Positions 34,353-45,413 of a DNA stretch of 64,000 nucleotides are shown here, one piece after another (position 1 is the first letter of the stretch; every line of letters starts with the position of its first letter). Both the position numbers and the translations under genes were made by a program. Under the pieces are notes generated by a model. The model was given only the letters and a program-made list of their open reading frames with translations, did not search any database and was not told where the DNA came from. The stretch is from Prinia subflava (taxonomy: Eukaryota > Chordata > Aves > Passeriformes > Cisticolidae), in NCBI RefSeq assembly GCF_021018805.1, contig NC_086247.1, positions 133,217,602-133,281,601 on the forward strand, written 5' to 3'.

Positions 34353-37149
34353 GTAGTGGGAGAGACAGAGGTTTTGGGGGATGTAAGGTGGTGCAAGTCC
34401 TTTGGAGGGCAATGGATTCATGTGATTTAGATGTGACTTCTGAGTCTGCCCCACATATCCTGTGTGACCAACCACCCTGAGGACCATAGGCATCAATGAA
34501 TCCCAGAGAACCTGGAGACAAGAGGAACACCAGTATTGTCTGAGCAATTACCCACTGCCAATAGCAAGGCATCTAGCCCTGGGTAGGATCATGCCAGCAT
34601 CTTTCCCAGCTGAAAACTAAGCACAGGCATAGCGAGACAGATTAACTGTATTAGAAAGATACAGGTTCCATAGCCATGGAGGCCATCAGACAGTAAAGGA
34701 AAGCATCTCCAAACAACACAGACAGTGCTGGGGAAGCCCATCATTTTGTCTGCCAACTTATCTGGAATGGAAATCAGCTGTCAGGCATCACAGTTAAGTG
34801 GAGAATGTGAAAACATGATTTTAAATGTTTGGTAAGTACTTTTAAAGGCAATATTAACATTAATAATTCCTGCTGGTATTTGGACCTCCGTTGTCACCCA
34901 CTCACTTTGGCATCATATCATGCATAAAAACTTTTGCCATTTGAGCAAGATAGTAACATTCTCCAAACTTTTTCTTCCACATATTCAGAATAAATTACAG
35001 GCTATGGAGGCCCAAATTTTGCTACACAGCCCTCTCCATGAATCTGAACTGTAGTAGCATCTCTAGGTACTAGGATCTGGGAGCTCTTTCTCATTTAAAA
35101 GTAGGAGCCACCCACCTCCACCCTTTGGATGTGTGGAAACCACTGCTGGAAGCAGCAGGCCTGTGTGTGTGGGAGGGATCAGAAGTGTGCATTCTTACCC
35201 TGGGCATCCTGGGGTACAAAATCATGGCTCAGTGGATGCACACACAGCACCACAGTGCCACATAAAGATATCCAAATGAGCTGATACTTCAGCTCAGTGG
35301 CCCATCAGGATGGGTTATCTATTTCTCACCTTAACAATAGGCTGTTCAGTACCTTCTTGCAGTCATGAGAGAGGTACCTCCAGATGCTGATTACCTTGTT
35401 CTGGGCAAGAAAATCTGCTGGCAGGCAGTTCAACAAGGTCAGACTGACCTCAAAAGCATTTGAGGCGCCTTGGCATGAGAGATATCTTTAGGGGATCACT
35501 GGCCAATATAAGGAACATGATGAAGCAGCTATGTGAAATGTAAAAGAAATGATATTCCAAATAAGCACCTGGCTTTTTATTGCCACTAGATTTTGAGTTT
35601 ATTTTCCTGTAAGAACTCTACTGTAACTCTAGGTCAGGAGTAACCATCTCCCTACATACCCAGCATTAAGAATTAAAATGAACGTCAATAGCCATAAGCG
35701 TTTAAAGGGCACCGGATTTAATATGTTGCTGATATTTTACCATTATCTTTATTACAAGAAAATAGCAGAAAATAAGAAATATGACTGGTCTGTCTTTATC
35801 ACATGTTTAATCTTGATAAGTAAATAAATGCATTTTCAAGTATGTAGCAGAGGTGAGGACAAATGCTTGACGGTGGGGCCTGTGCCTTTCGCAGCAGCTG
35901 GGGTTCAGGAGATGCTGCCTTGCACAGAGACATGGCCCCAAGGTTGTGTCTCCACATGCTGCTTTTCCCCAGGGCTGGGAGGTGCAAAGGAGCAGATGGC
36001 CACCAAGGCCACTTCGTTCCTGCCACCCTCCAGAGATGCCTCAGGGGTGGTGGCAGCAGCCCCCAGGGCTCAGTGCACTGGGGACAGTACAGAGACCAGC
36101 CGGCCTCCTGGGCCCTGCCCTTTTAACAGGAGCAGGGGGCACCTGAAACCAGAGGAAAGGAAGAGCAGAGAGTTTAGTAGTCTGGTCCTGGGCAATTTAT
36201 TTTCCAAAAAGTTTTTCTAGCTGGCTGCATTTTTAATGTAAATATGTGGGGGTTTTATTGAAGAGGGAATTCATGTGTCATAATAGATACTCTACAAACT
36301 TATACTGCAAATTTATACTCTCTTAATTCCTTATGAACAGCTCAAAAGTAGGTAAAAGGTACAAGTTAAATACTTTTTTTTTTCTTGAGGGTATACATTC
36401 AGTAAGAAGCTACAATTTAAGGTCTATTATTGAGTGGCAGCCAGCACAGTCTCCAAAAATTGAAGAGCTTTATCAACTGGGTGGTCTCACAGTCCAGTTT
36501 ATTGCAAATACAGGAGGGCCAAGTCTGATAGTTAGCTACAAGACAGCCATGGGCAAAAAACAGTTATAGAAAGTGCCAGTCACTAGAACAGAAGAAAATT
36601 CTCTTTTGGTCTCACCCCCACAAACACTATATTCAATGTAAAGCAGGAAAAGATTAAAAAACCAAAATGTTATTATTTCAAACAAAATAAAATTCTCAGC
36701 TCTAGTCTAAAAAAAGACAGTACTGATGTGGGCATACAGAAGAAGATGCTACTTTTCAGGGAAGCATTTGCCTTGCTAACACCCTGTCTATCTGTGAGAC
36801 AAAAATGACACAAACATATGAAGATTATAAAATGGGGTTATCCACAGGGGTAAGCACATTCACAAGAGGGGGAGGCTGAAAGCCTGCATTTGCCAGTTAC
36901 CCAGCACACTACTGCCTGGTCTCTCCAAACGGACAGCCTCTGCTCCTCTTCCTCAGACTGTGTTGCTGCAGAGCTTGCTCTTCTCTGCCAAGACCCTGCC
37001 TGCTTGCACCTAACCCGGGTGTGCGCGGACCTGAGGTGTGGCTGCTGCTCATGGGCACGGCACCTCTCCACCTCCTAAGCGGTTTCCTGTGTGTGCAATG
37101 GAAAAACACCTCCTTCAGACAGTCCCTGGGGTAGCAGAGGGGGAGCTAC
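34353..37149. other. Gene-free stretch with a GC-richer patch
   Basis: The part 35830-36220 is GC-richer and holds overlapping open frames on both strands, including one of 130 codons (35828-36220, plus), but has no domain, splice pattern or CpG enrichment that would support an exon. Another GC-richer patch lies at 36840-37090. Nothing else is recognised. Confidence 0.4.
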
Positions 37150-37800
37150 AGGGGAGGCTGCTGTGAGAAGCTGCCAGAAGCTTTCCCCATGTCTGGCAGA
37201 GCCAGCTCCAGCTGGCTCCTGGAGGGACCTGTTGCTGGCTAGGGCTGAGTCCACCAGTGACAGCGGTAGCACCTCTGGGATACAACATGTAAAAAAGGGG
37301 AAAAAATACCCTGAAATGAATCTGTAGGCAGAGAGAGGAGTGAGAATATGTGAGAAAAAACTCTGAACACATAAACATCAGTGCTGTAGGAGAGGAGGAG
37401 GTGTTGCAGGCAGCAGGACAAGGTTTCCCCTGCAGCCCCTGGAGGTCCACACAGAAGCCCGTGGAGGACCCCACACTAGAGCACGTGGATGCCAAAAACC
37501 AAAGGCATATGTGGCCCCATGGAAAACCCATGTTGGAGTAGGCTCCTGCTCCTAGCAGGATCTGTGACCCCATGGAGAGAGGAGTCCACACTGGAGCAGG
37601 TTTGCTGGCAGGACTTGTGACCCCATGAGGGACCCATGCTGGAATAGCCTGTTCCTGAAGGGCTGCACCCTGTGGAAGTGTCCCTCACTGGAACAGTTCT
37701 TGAAGACTGTGAGGAGGACTCATGCTGGAGATGTACACGGAGGACTGTCTCTGATGGAAGGGACCCCACGCTGGAGCAGGAGGGGAGTGGAAGGAGTCCA
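37150..37800 (+). mobile_element. Dispersed bird repeat, probably an LTR-type element
   Basis: The order AGCTGCCAGAAGCTTTCCCC, then CTGGCAGAGCCAGCTCCAGC, then TAGCACCTCTGGGATA with an A-rich/GGGG stretch (about 37270-37310), then 'CCTGCAGCCCCTGGAGGTCC' and the CTGGAGCAGG tandem units is one I recall as a common interspersed repeat in bird genomes, probably a promoter-bearing ERV LTR. I cannot name the family from memory with certainty; a CR1 5' untranslated region is another possibility. The copy is diverged and incomplete at both ends. It contains no coding capacity, although the minus strand is open by chance for 158 codons. Confidence 0.5.
37461..37790 (+). repeat. Degenerate ~40-55 bp tandem repeat (about seven units)
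   Basis: Units share a core like GTGGAGGACCCCACRCTGGAGCAGG followed by a variable spacer. Recognisable cores begin near 37461, 37517, 37572, 37620, 37669, 37709 and 37756. Each contains a form of CACACTGGAGCAGG or CATGCTGGA. The tandem structure lies inside the larger dispersed repeat and is part of that family rather than a local expansion. Confidence 0.65.
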
Positions 37801-40689
37801 GCCACAGTCAATCCACCACTGCAGGAAAAAGCACACCAAGTTTGTCATCTAAATAAGACAGGTGAAAAACACAAAAGGAAGTGTCATACCAAAATCTTAA
37901 ACAGATCAGAAAGGAAAAGAAAAATTATATCACTTTTTTCATGGCCAAAGAAGAAATCTACAGTAATTCAAAAGCCGTCCACTCATGAATCTTCACCACA
38001 GATCCCTCAACTAGTGCAATCTAAACCTGACTAGCCCTTCACCCAGCCTCAAAGAGTCTTCCTGGAAAATCCTTGTAGTCCACTCTTTGTGGCAATGCAG
38101 GCAGTAAGACAGTAAGTGCTATACCGTGGAAAGTTGCAGTTTCAGGAGCACCAATCGGGAAAAGTGAAAAGGTGCTGCCAAACACTTCACAGTCTAGATG
38201 GAAAATAAAACACTTTGGTCCATAAGGAAATGGGCTTCTTGTTCTTCCCAGGCTATGGACTCTCATTGGTAATTCCAGATACGGAAGATTTTTAGAAGTT
38301 TATCTCCAGCTGGAGCAGGTCTCTCTGGTTTGTTATTAACCACTTGTGCTCCCTAAATCTGTATGTTGAATTGTTTGTGTCTTTACAGAACTCTGTTCAG
38401 AACTGTCAAAATTAATTCCTAGGATATATGCTTGGGAAATTTTGTCCCAGTAGTTTCTGTTCTCATATAGCTTCTACTAGATTATTTCAGTCAACTGAAC
38501 AAAGTTTTCCATCCCTTTCAATTATTCATTTTTTTCCCCAGAGATGTTATTTATACAGCAGTGTACACAGTGCTTTGCAGTAAGTAGGTATGTCAGGCAA
38601 AGAACAATGTCCTCTTGACAGCCTTTGCAGCACAAAGAAATTAATAAGGTACCGACCAAAACAGTAAGAGTAAGGAGGCAAGGTGACTGCAGTTCAAATA
38701 TTTCATGGAACAAAAGCAATGGTGTGAATGTTTGAAAAAGCAAAAATACTTGTCACATTGAGAAGGGTTTGTTCACTTAACTTCACACATCTATAATGCA
38801 AGGATCCGTGTCTGAGCTAGTCACTGGAGGTTCCTTTCTGGTGAGAAACAAATGTTTTAAGCGCTGAGATTCATCTAATTTGGACACCTTTAGGAAGAAG
38901 GGAATCATGCTTTATGCTCTACTTATCATATCAAGCATTCCTCCATTGACTGTAACTTAGTCAAGCTGATCCACTTGGATGTGGATAGCTATATTTAGTT
39001 AGATGACTCCAACCTAGCCACATGACAATATCTCTTTAAGTCCTTTGTAAATGAAATTTCTGCTTGACAAAACTTTAGGCAGTGGTTCCCCCTTCTTTTC
39101 CACTGTGAGGAGCTTTTTTAAAATCCCCTGTGCACAACCTTTTTTTTTTCCTGGAGGTAATTGCTAAATTAGCTCAATTAAATCAGCTGTCTCGTAGGCT
39201 GCACTCTAAATCCGATTTGGTTATAGAAGTCTGGTTTTCAAGTGCTGTCTGCAGATATTTTTTCTTTTTGTTGTAAACAGATGTCATGTAAGTGTGGTTC
39301 AAAGCCCTGCCATGGAACAGGCTGAGTCAGAGCAAACTGGAGTTGACCTGACTTGGCCTTTTACACGACTGGTCACAAGCTGGGATGGAGTAACTAGGGG
39401 GAGGCATAAACCTTTTAGATATGTCTGAAACCTGCGGATTACTCCATGTCCCCATGTCTTCTGCCTCCACTGCTCTCACTCCTGTTCAACGTGGTCACCC
39501 ACTGGGCAGGGACAAAGCAGGCAGACATCCAGTGTGGTTCAGCCTGGCACTCTGTGACTGCTGGAACTCCAGCTGGAAACTTGCACCTTTGAGGAAGAGA
39601 GTGGAGTGCAGGACAGAGAGAACAAGTGCAGCCCATACTGAGCACCTTCAGGTCCCTGCACCAGCAAGGAAAGCTGAGGTTGCTCAGTGCTTGGCCTCAC
39701 ATTTGAGGCTATAAATACTGTCACTGGAGAAAATACTGGAAAAAAATATCTTTTTCTTCTGCAGGTAGAAGTGTACTAAGCCACTTGTGCTGTGGCACTG
39801 AGTGGCAGTAAGGTTGCAATGATTTGGTGGCAGTTGTTACTGAAGCCCATTGATTTGGAATGGAAAGCCCTGTTTCCCTTTAGCACTGCTAAACCTCAAT
39901 CAGTCTCCTCTATGAGACATCCTTTGTTTTTGTATTTAATAATTTCAGTAACTCTGCAATATGAAACTTTCTCAATCCAGTCCTTGTGTGTGGGAGGGTG
40001 TGAATATTTCCAGCTCACAGTAATGAACGCTCTGGCACAGGCGGTTGCAGCAGGCAGAGGCCTGCGAGCTCCGCTTTCCAAGCCCAGCTTCAATATGCTT
40101 CTTGCTGCACCCCAGTGCTAATGCAATTAGCTTTGCTTTCCATGTGCATCATAGTGAGACAACGCAGGCAAAGCAACAGAAGAGTACTCAAAAGAGCCTG
40201 ACATTTATCTCTGCTTTTTTACATACTAAAAAGTAAAGCACGTTTCTTACATTAGGCTCTTCAGTCTGGAAAAGGTGTCTAAAAATCTGAGACACCCTTG
40301 AAAACAGAATGTCCCTCTGCAGTGGTTTGGTGGCACAGATGAATGCACCCGGATCAGCTCAAAACTGGTCCCACCCTGGCAGAACAGGGGGCAGGAGGCA
40401 GGAACGGATGCTTCCTGCTCTCTTCCCCAGAAAACAAATTCTCTCGGGTGCATTCAGGACGGGTTTTAATTCAATGTCTGTTTTCAACATGCACATTGCC
40501 TTCCTCGTCAGTCCTGAAGCCAGACTCCAGTGAAGACCTGGAGCAGCACAGTCAGTAGAAAACAATTCTGGTTTGCCTTTTCTGTCACTACCCCATGAAT
40601 GCATTAACATTTTAGCATTTTTGCTGTATTATGGCAACACAGAACTGTTGATGCCATTTAAAATTGGTCCCAAGTAACTAATGAAGCGA
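37801..40689. other. Gene-free single-copy stretch
   Basis: No gene or clear transposon was recognised. A GC-richer part at 39420-39720 has a 97-codon open frame on the plus strand without domain features. Confidence 0.4.
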
Positions 40690-41260
40690 TTAGATGCTGC
40701 CATGGTATTTTAATTAGGTGTGCAGCACAAAACCTATCTACTTAGCCAATCATGCAATTTCTTCTAAAATGAAGCCATACATTTCAAACTTTAAATAAAT
40801 AGAATTAAAAATATAAATTAAGAGGAGAAAAAACCAAAATATCAGTCAATGAAAGGAGCTGATAATAGATTATTATGCATAGTTTAATCATAAAAAACAC
40901 AATGTTTTAAACAATACAGTATATACCAAAACCAAGATGTAGATGCTAATTGTCTTCTCCATTACAGAGAGAGCGCTAATGCCAGGGATTTGAGACAAAC
41001 GGCACTTAACCTCCTGAACCCCAGATGAAGAGGGAGATAGATGTTTGCTTTTGATCATTCTGGTCTTTTCATGATCTGAATCAATAAGTTCCCCTTATAG
41101 CTTTGAGTCATGTTTCCAATTAGTCAGCCTCTTGGGCCTGGTTTACAAAATAAAGTATAAATCAACGCACATTTGTAAATTCCAACAAGCATGCTGGGCC
41201 AACGCCATCTCAATAAAATAATTAAAATGCCATCAGCCTGTTAACTTACTCTCATCTCTG
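40690..41260. promoter_or_regulatory. Candidate conserved non-coding element
   Basis: This repeat-free, AT-rich block is dense in words typical of developmental enhancers, such as TTTTAATTAGG, AGCCAATCATGCAATTT, GATTATTATGCATAG, AATAAAATAATTAAAATG and a GGGCCAACGCC core. There are no coding frames of note. The call is a visual impression; comparison with other birds would settle it. Confidence 0.22.
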
Positions 41261-41458
41261 CCAATATATATATACTGTCAAATGCCAAGACATATTTGGA
41301 ATGCTAAGGAGAAAGGTATTTTGCAGATAGAATGGATGCAATAAATACAACGGATAAAATACTTATGTCTTAATATAACCAATTAAAGCTTTACTTTTCT
41401 TTGTTTGTGTAAGGAATTGCAGAAAGAGAACTAGTAATTAATGATCTTGACTGTGAAG

Positions 41459-42200
41459 ATCATAGAACCATAGAATAGTTTGGGTTGGAAGGGACCTTTA
41501 AAGGTTGTTGGTCCAAGAGTCCCTGCAATGAGCAGGGATATCTTCAACTAGATCAGGTTGCTCAGAACCCTATCTAGTGTAACCTTGAACATTTATAGGG
41601 TTGGGGTATCCACCACCTCTCTGGGCAGCCTGTTCCAGGGTCTCTTCATCTTTATTGTAAAAATGTCTACCTTAGATCTAATTAAAATCTACCCTCTTTT
41701 ACTTTACAAGCATTATACCTTGTCCTATCACAACAGGATCTGCTAAAAAGTTAGTCATCGTCTGTTTTATAAGCTGTCTTTAGGTACATGGAGACTGCCA
41801 GAAGGTCTTTTCAAAATGTTCTCTTCCCCAGGCTGAACAACCCAAATTCTCCCAGCCTTTCCTCATAAGGGAGGTGTTCCATCCCTCTGATAATTTTTGT
41901 GGCCTTCATCTGGGCCTGCTCCAACCCATCTATGTCCTCCCTGTGCTGGTGCCCCAGAGCTGGTGCTGTGTTCCAGGTGGGCTCTCTCTCACCAGGGCAG
42001 AGCAGAGGGACAGAACCTCCCTGCCCTGCTGCCCTCGCTGCTTTTGGTGCAGCCCAGGACACGTTTGTCTCTCTGGGCTGTGAGTGCCATGGCTGGGTCA
42101 TGTCCAGCCTCTCCCCCAGGAGCACCCCCAGGTCCTTCTGGGCAGGGCTGCTCCACATCCATTCACCCCCAGTCTGTGTTGATACCAGACAATTGCCCTG
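41459..42200 (-). mobile_element. CR1 LINE, 3' part of ORF2 plus 3' UTR
   Basis: On the plus strand the copy starts at its 3' end with ATCATAGAACCATAGAATAG and TTTGGGTTGGAAGGGACC, the antisense of the CR1 tail. It reaches the C-terminal part of ORF2. On the minus strand a 146-codon open frame (41811-42251) still reads recognisable ORF2 protein, including KDLGVLLGERLDM, EDIDGLEQAQMKATKIIRG and MEHLPYEERLGEFGLFSL. The segment between these is scrambled relative to the usual CR1 sequence, so the frame is decayed. Only the last ~740 bases of a ~4.5 kb element are present. It is the best-preserved CR1 here. Confidence 0.93.
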
Positions 42201-45045
42201 ACCCAGATAGGTCAGATATCTCTGATTCAGAAAATACTCAATGAAGTTCACAATTAGCTTCTCTAAAAGGAAATGCAGCAGGTTAATTCCCCATTAGAGA
42301 GGGAAATACATACGGTGACACATGGGGCTTTGGTTCTACAAAGGCAACAGCCTGTAAGGGACCCCCCTCATTAGGGAGCATCCAAGAGACAAATTGTCCA
42401 TTAGCAAGATGATTAATTTTCCCTTCTTTTGCTTACTGTTATGCCTCGTGTGTACTAGGACAAATGTGTAAGGACAAATTATCAAAAACAGCCTCTGAAA
42501 TCCCATCTGCCCCTCTCTGAATTCCCAGCTTTGTGTACATGCTGTCGCTTGCTGCTTCCAACAAAGGGCCAGATTCAATTCTCACTGGCACAAGTGAAGG
42601 AAGGGAGACAGAAAATAGCACATTTAAAGTGGAAGCCAAATTCCTACAGCTCCAAATATGCAAAAGAAGGGACTGGAATTTCCCAGTGAAGAGTCTCCAG
42701 TGAACTAGTCACACAAATGACTTCATCAAACATCAACTGATTGAATATCTATAATTATGAGGCTCATCAACAGTATGCAAGACTTGAAAAACTATTCTTA
42801 AGGAAAGAAAAATTGAAGATAGGAAAACATATAGGAAATAAGATAGAAATACTTTTTTTTTTCCAGGATAGATAAAGCCGAAATGTCTTGATATTTTGGA
42901 TGTTTGTATGGTAATTGCCAATGAAATGTCCTAAATTTAATTTACCTAAATTTAAGATAATCTACATATGGTGCTTTATGAGTAACAGTTAAGCTGGAAG
43001 AAATCATCCTCAGTGTAAGAATCATAGATTTGCTCAAAAGCTGACTGCGATAGCAATGAGAAAAGGAACAGGAAAGTTACTGGTGGAAATCTCAAAACAC
43101 AAGTGTTAGGATGTGGCATGGTTAAAATTTTTGCTAAAATCACAGACTCAAACAAGGATGCACAAAATGATCTGGGTGCTTCTGACGCCCAACTGGGAAG
43201 TACCAACATCAAGATGAGGATTCAAAACAGCACAAAGGAAAAAAAAAAATTACTTAAAGACATGGAGGAGAGGAAGAGAATAGTAATACAATTGACACAA
43301 AAGCTTTATCAGGATTTAGTATGAAGGGGCAAAAAAACTTTTGGCTACTCCAAGATAGCAGGCTAAATTCCGTAGTAAATTTTTAGCAGTCATCACCCAC
43401 AGCTTATCTCAGCACTATTAATTTTTAAATAAAAGTGATTGAAAATGATCAGTAGAGATGTCTGTTATTCTGTCCTGAATTTCATCGGGATAAGAAGCTG
43501 ACAGCTGATCCCTTTCTGGGTTGGGGCAGCTTCTCTTTTCTAAGGCCAGGCTGCAGGAGCTGTAGGAAACCTGGGAGGGGAGAAGGTGCTGGTGCTCCCA
43601 TGGCAAGCAGGTCTACATGGGCTACTGAGCAGCTTCCAGCAAGAACTGCAGGTTGATACTTCATAAACACACCCTAAATGTTCAGGGAGCTTTTTTTTTG
43701 GCAGACTTTCCTTTTTTTTTTTTTTTTTTTTTTTGGCAAACCATTCTGCTCTTTGCAGAATGCTTCAGCTTTGATCTGAAAGCCCTAGGGCCTGAGAGCT
43801 GGGAGGAAGGATTTGGGCAGTGCTAACATCAAAAGACCCTTCCCTCTCAGAGCACTTTCAGCACCAGTCCCCTTTGGGATTTATTGAGTCATCTCCCCAA
43901 CATGCACTGCAAGGGGGAATGAAGGAGATGAAAAGGGATGAGGTCTTGCTGGATGTCACACTTGCTTTAACAGTGCTCTGTAATTCTGAATGGGTGGGTT
44001 TGGACACAGAGGCTCACAAAGGGTTTGAGTCAGGTGCTGGTTTGCAATCAACTTTAAAAAATTGAAGTAATTGAATATTAATTAAATAGTAATTGAAATA
44101 GTGCCTACCAGTGAAATGACCAAGGAATCAGAGACAGCATTGGCTACATTTTGTCACCCCAGCATAAAGGTCTATGGGACATAATATAGCAATTACTGTT
44201 TGGAAGACACATAGGTTTGGATGAGCTTGAAAAGCAGCATCTCTTATTTGGACACCACAACCTCTAAGTCCCTCTGTTAATATGTTATGTATATAAACTT
44301 AGGTTACACACATCAATTCACATGTCCTTCCACTTTAAAGAGCTTAAGAATTTCTAACAATTTATTTCTTTGTAAAAAATATTGTTTTGTAAGCACACTA
44401 AGACCAAGAGTACAGTAATGGGTTTCTGAGTCCTTGGCCTTTCACAGACTGTTTGTAATGAACACCTCCATACTTCAGGAAGTGATCATATAATCACCTT
44501 TATAAATAATAGAAAGAACTCTGCTTTACTTTTTTTTTCTCCTGCTCTGAACTTAAGGAAAGACCCAGAGAAGCAGAGGAATGCAAATTACATCTGTTTC
44601 CAACTCTGTGGCTTTATAACACTTCATAAACAGACAAAGCAGCATATCCCACTCATTACAGGAAAAGGGAGGCAGTGTACTGCTTAAAGGCTAATAGAGT
44701 GACCAGTGTGCTTCATTGCCTTCAAAGACCATAACATTCAGGAGAACTAGTGAAATTTAGAGCAACAGGAAACTTGGAAGCCACTAGAGCTTGAGGGAAC
44801 TCAGCCTTCTGTAGGATTAGGCACAAGAGGGCAGAGAGGACATAGAATGATTTTACCTCTCTTATTTTTACCTATCTACCAGATTGCTGCTTTGATCTTG
44901 GTTTCCTTACTTTTAAAGTACAAGGTTATGATTTTAAAGGCTTGAGATTAATTCTGCTGCAATTTCCTGCAAAGAAGAATGATTGTATATTTGTTAATTA
45001 TCATTATTTACAGCAATAATTTCAAAGAATTAACTGTTCAAAGTA
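42201..45045. other. Gene-free single-copy stretch
   Basis: Apart from the T-runs at 43691-43734, I see no gene or mobile element. GGGCCAGATTCAATTCTCAC near 42567 resembles a scrap of an old amniote repeat but is too short to assign. Confidence 0.4.
43691..43734. repeat. Two poly-T runs (9 and 23 bases)
   Basis: A run of 9 T (43691-43699) is followed after GGCAGACTTTCC by an uninterrupted run of 23 T (43712-43734). Both runs are followed by GGCA, which suggests a small local duplication of T-run plus GGCA. Confidence 0.85.
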
Positions 45046-45413
45046 TCACAGAATAAACAAGGCTGGAAAAGATCTTTGAGATCATTGAGTCGAACCTATG
45101 ACCCAACACCACCATGTCAAATAGACTGTGGCACTGAGTGCCATGTCCAGTCTTATCTTAAACACCTCCAGGGACAGTGACTCCACCACCTCCCTGGGGA
45201 GCCCATTCCAATCCCAGTCACCCTTTCTGTGAAGAAATTCTTCCAGATGTCCATCTTAATCCTCCCCTGGTGCAGCTTAAGTCTGTGTCCTCTTGTCCTG
45301 TCACTGATTGCCTGTAGAAGAGACTGACCCTCACCTGGCTACAACCTCCTTTCAGGGAGTTGGAGAGAGTGATAGGGTCTCCTCTGAGCCTTCTCCTCTC
45401 CAGGCTACTCTTA
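45046..45413 (-). mobile_element. CR1 LINE, 3' end fragment
   Basis: The antisense CR1 tail is clear. CACAGAATAAACAAGGCTGG and AAAAGATCTTTGAGATCATT are followed by CACCTCCAGGGACAGTGACT, CACCACCTCCCTGGGGAGCC, GTGAAGAAATTCTTCCAGAT and CTTGTCCTGTCACTGATTGC, ending in CTTCTCCTCTCCAGGC. These are the successive blocks of the CR1 3' region in reverse. About 370 bases remain. No coding capacity survives. Confidence 0.93.

Noticed and set aside
35828..36220. A 130-codon plus-strand frame in a GC-richer patch
   Set aside because: Overlapping frames are open on both strands, there is no clear splice or start context, and no domain is visible. I cannot support an exon here.
37115..37591. A 158-codon minus-strand frame
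   Set aside because: It runs antisense through a decayed dispersed bird repeat and its tandem units. The peptide has no recognisable domain.
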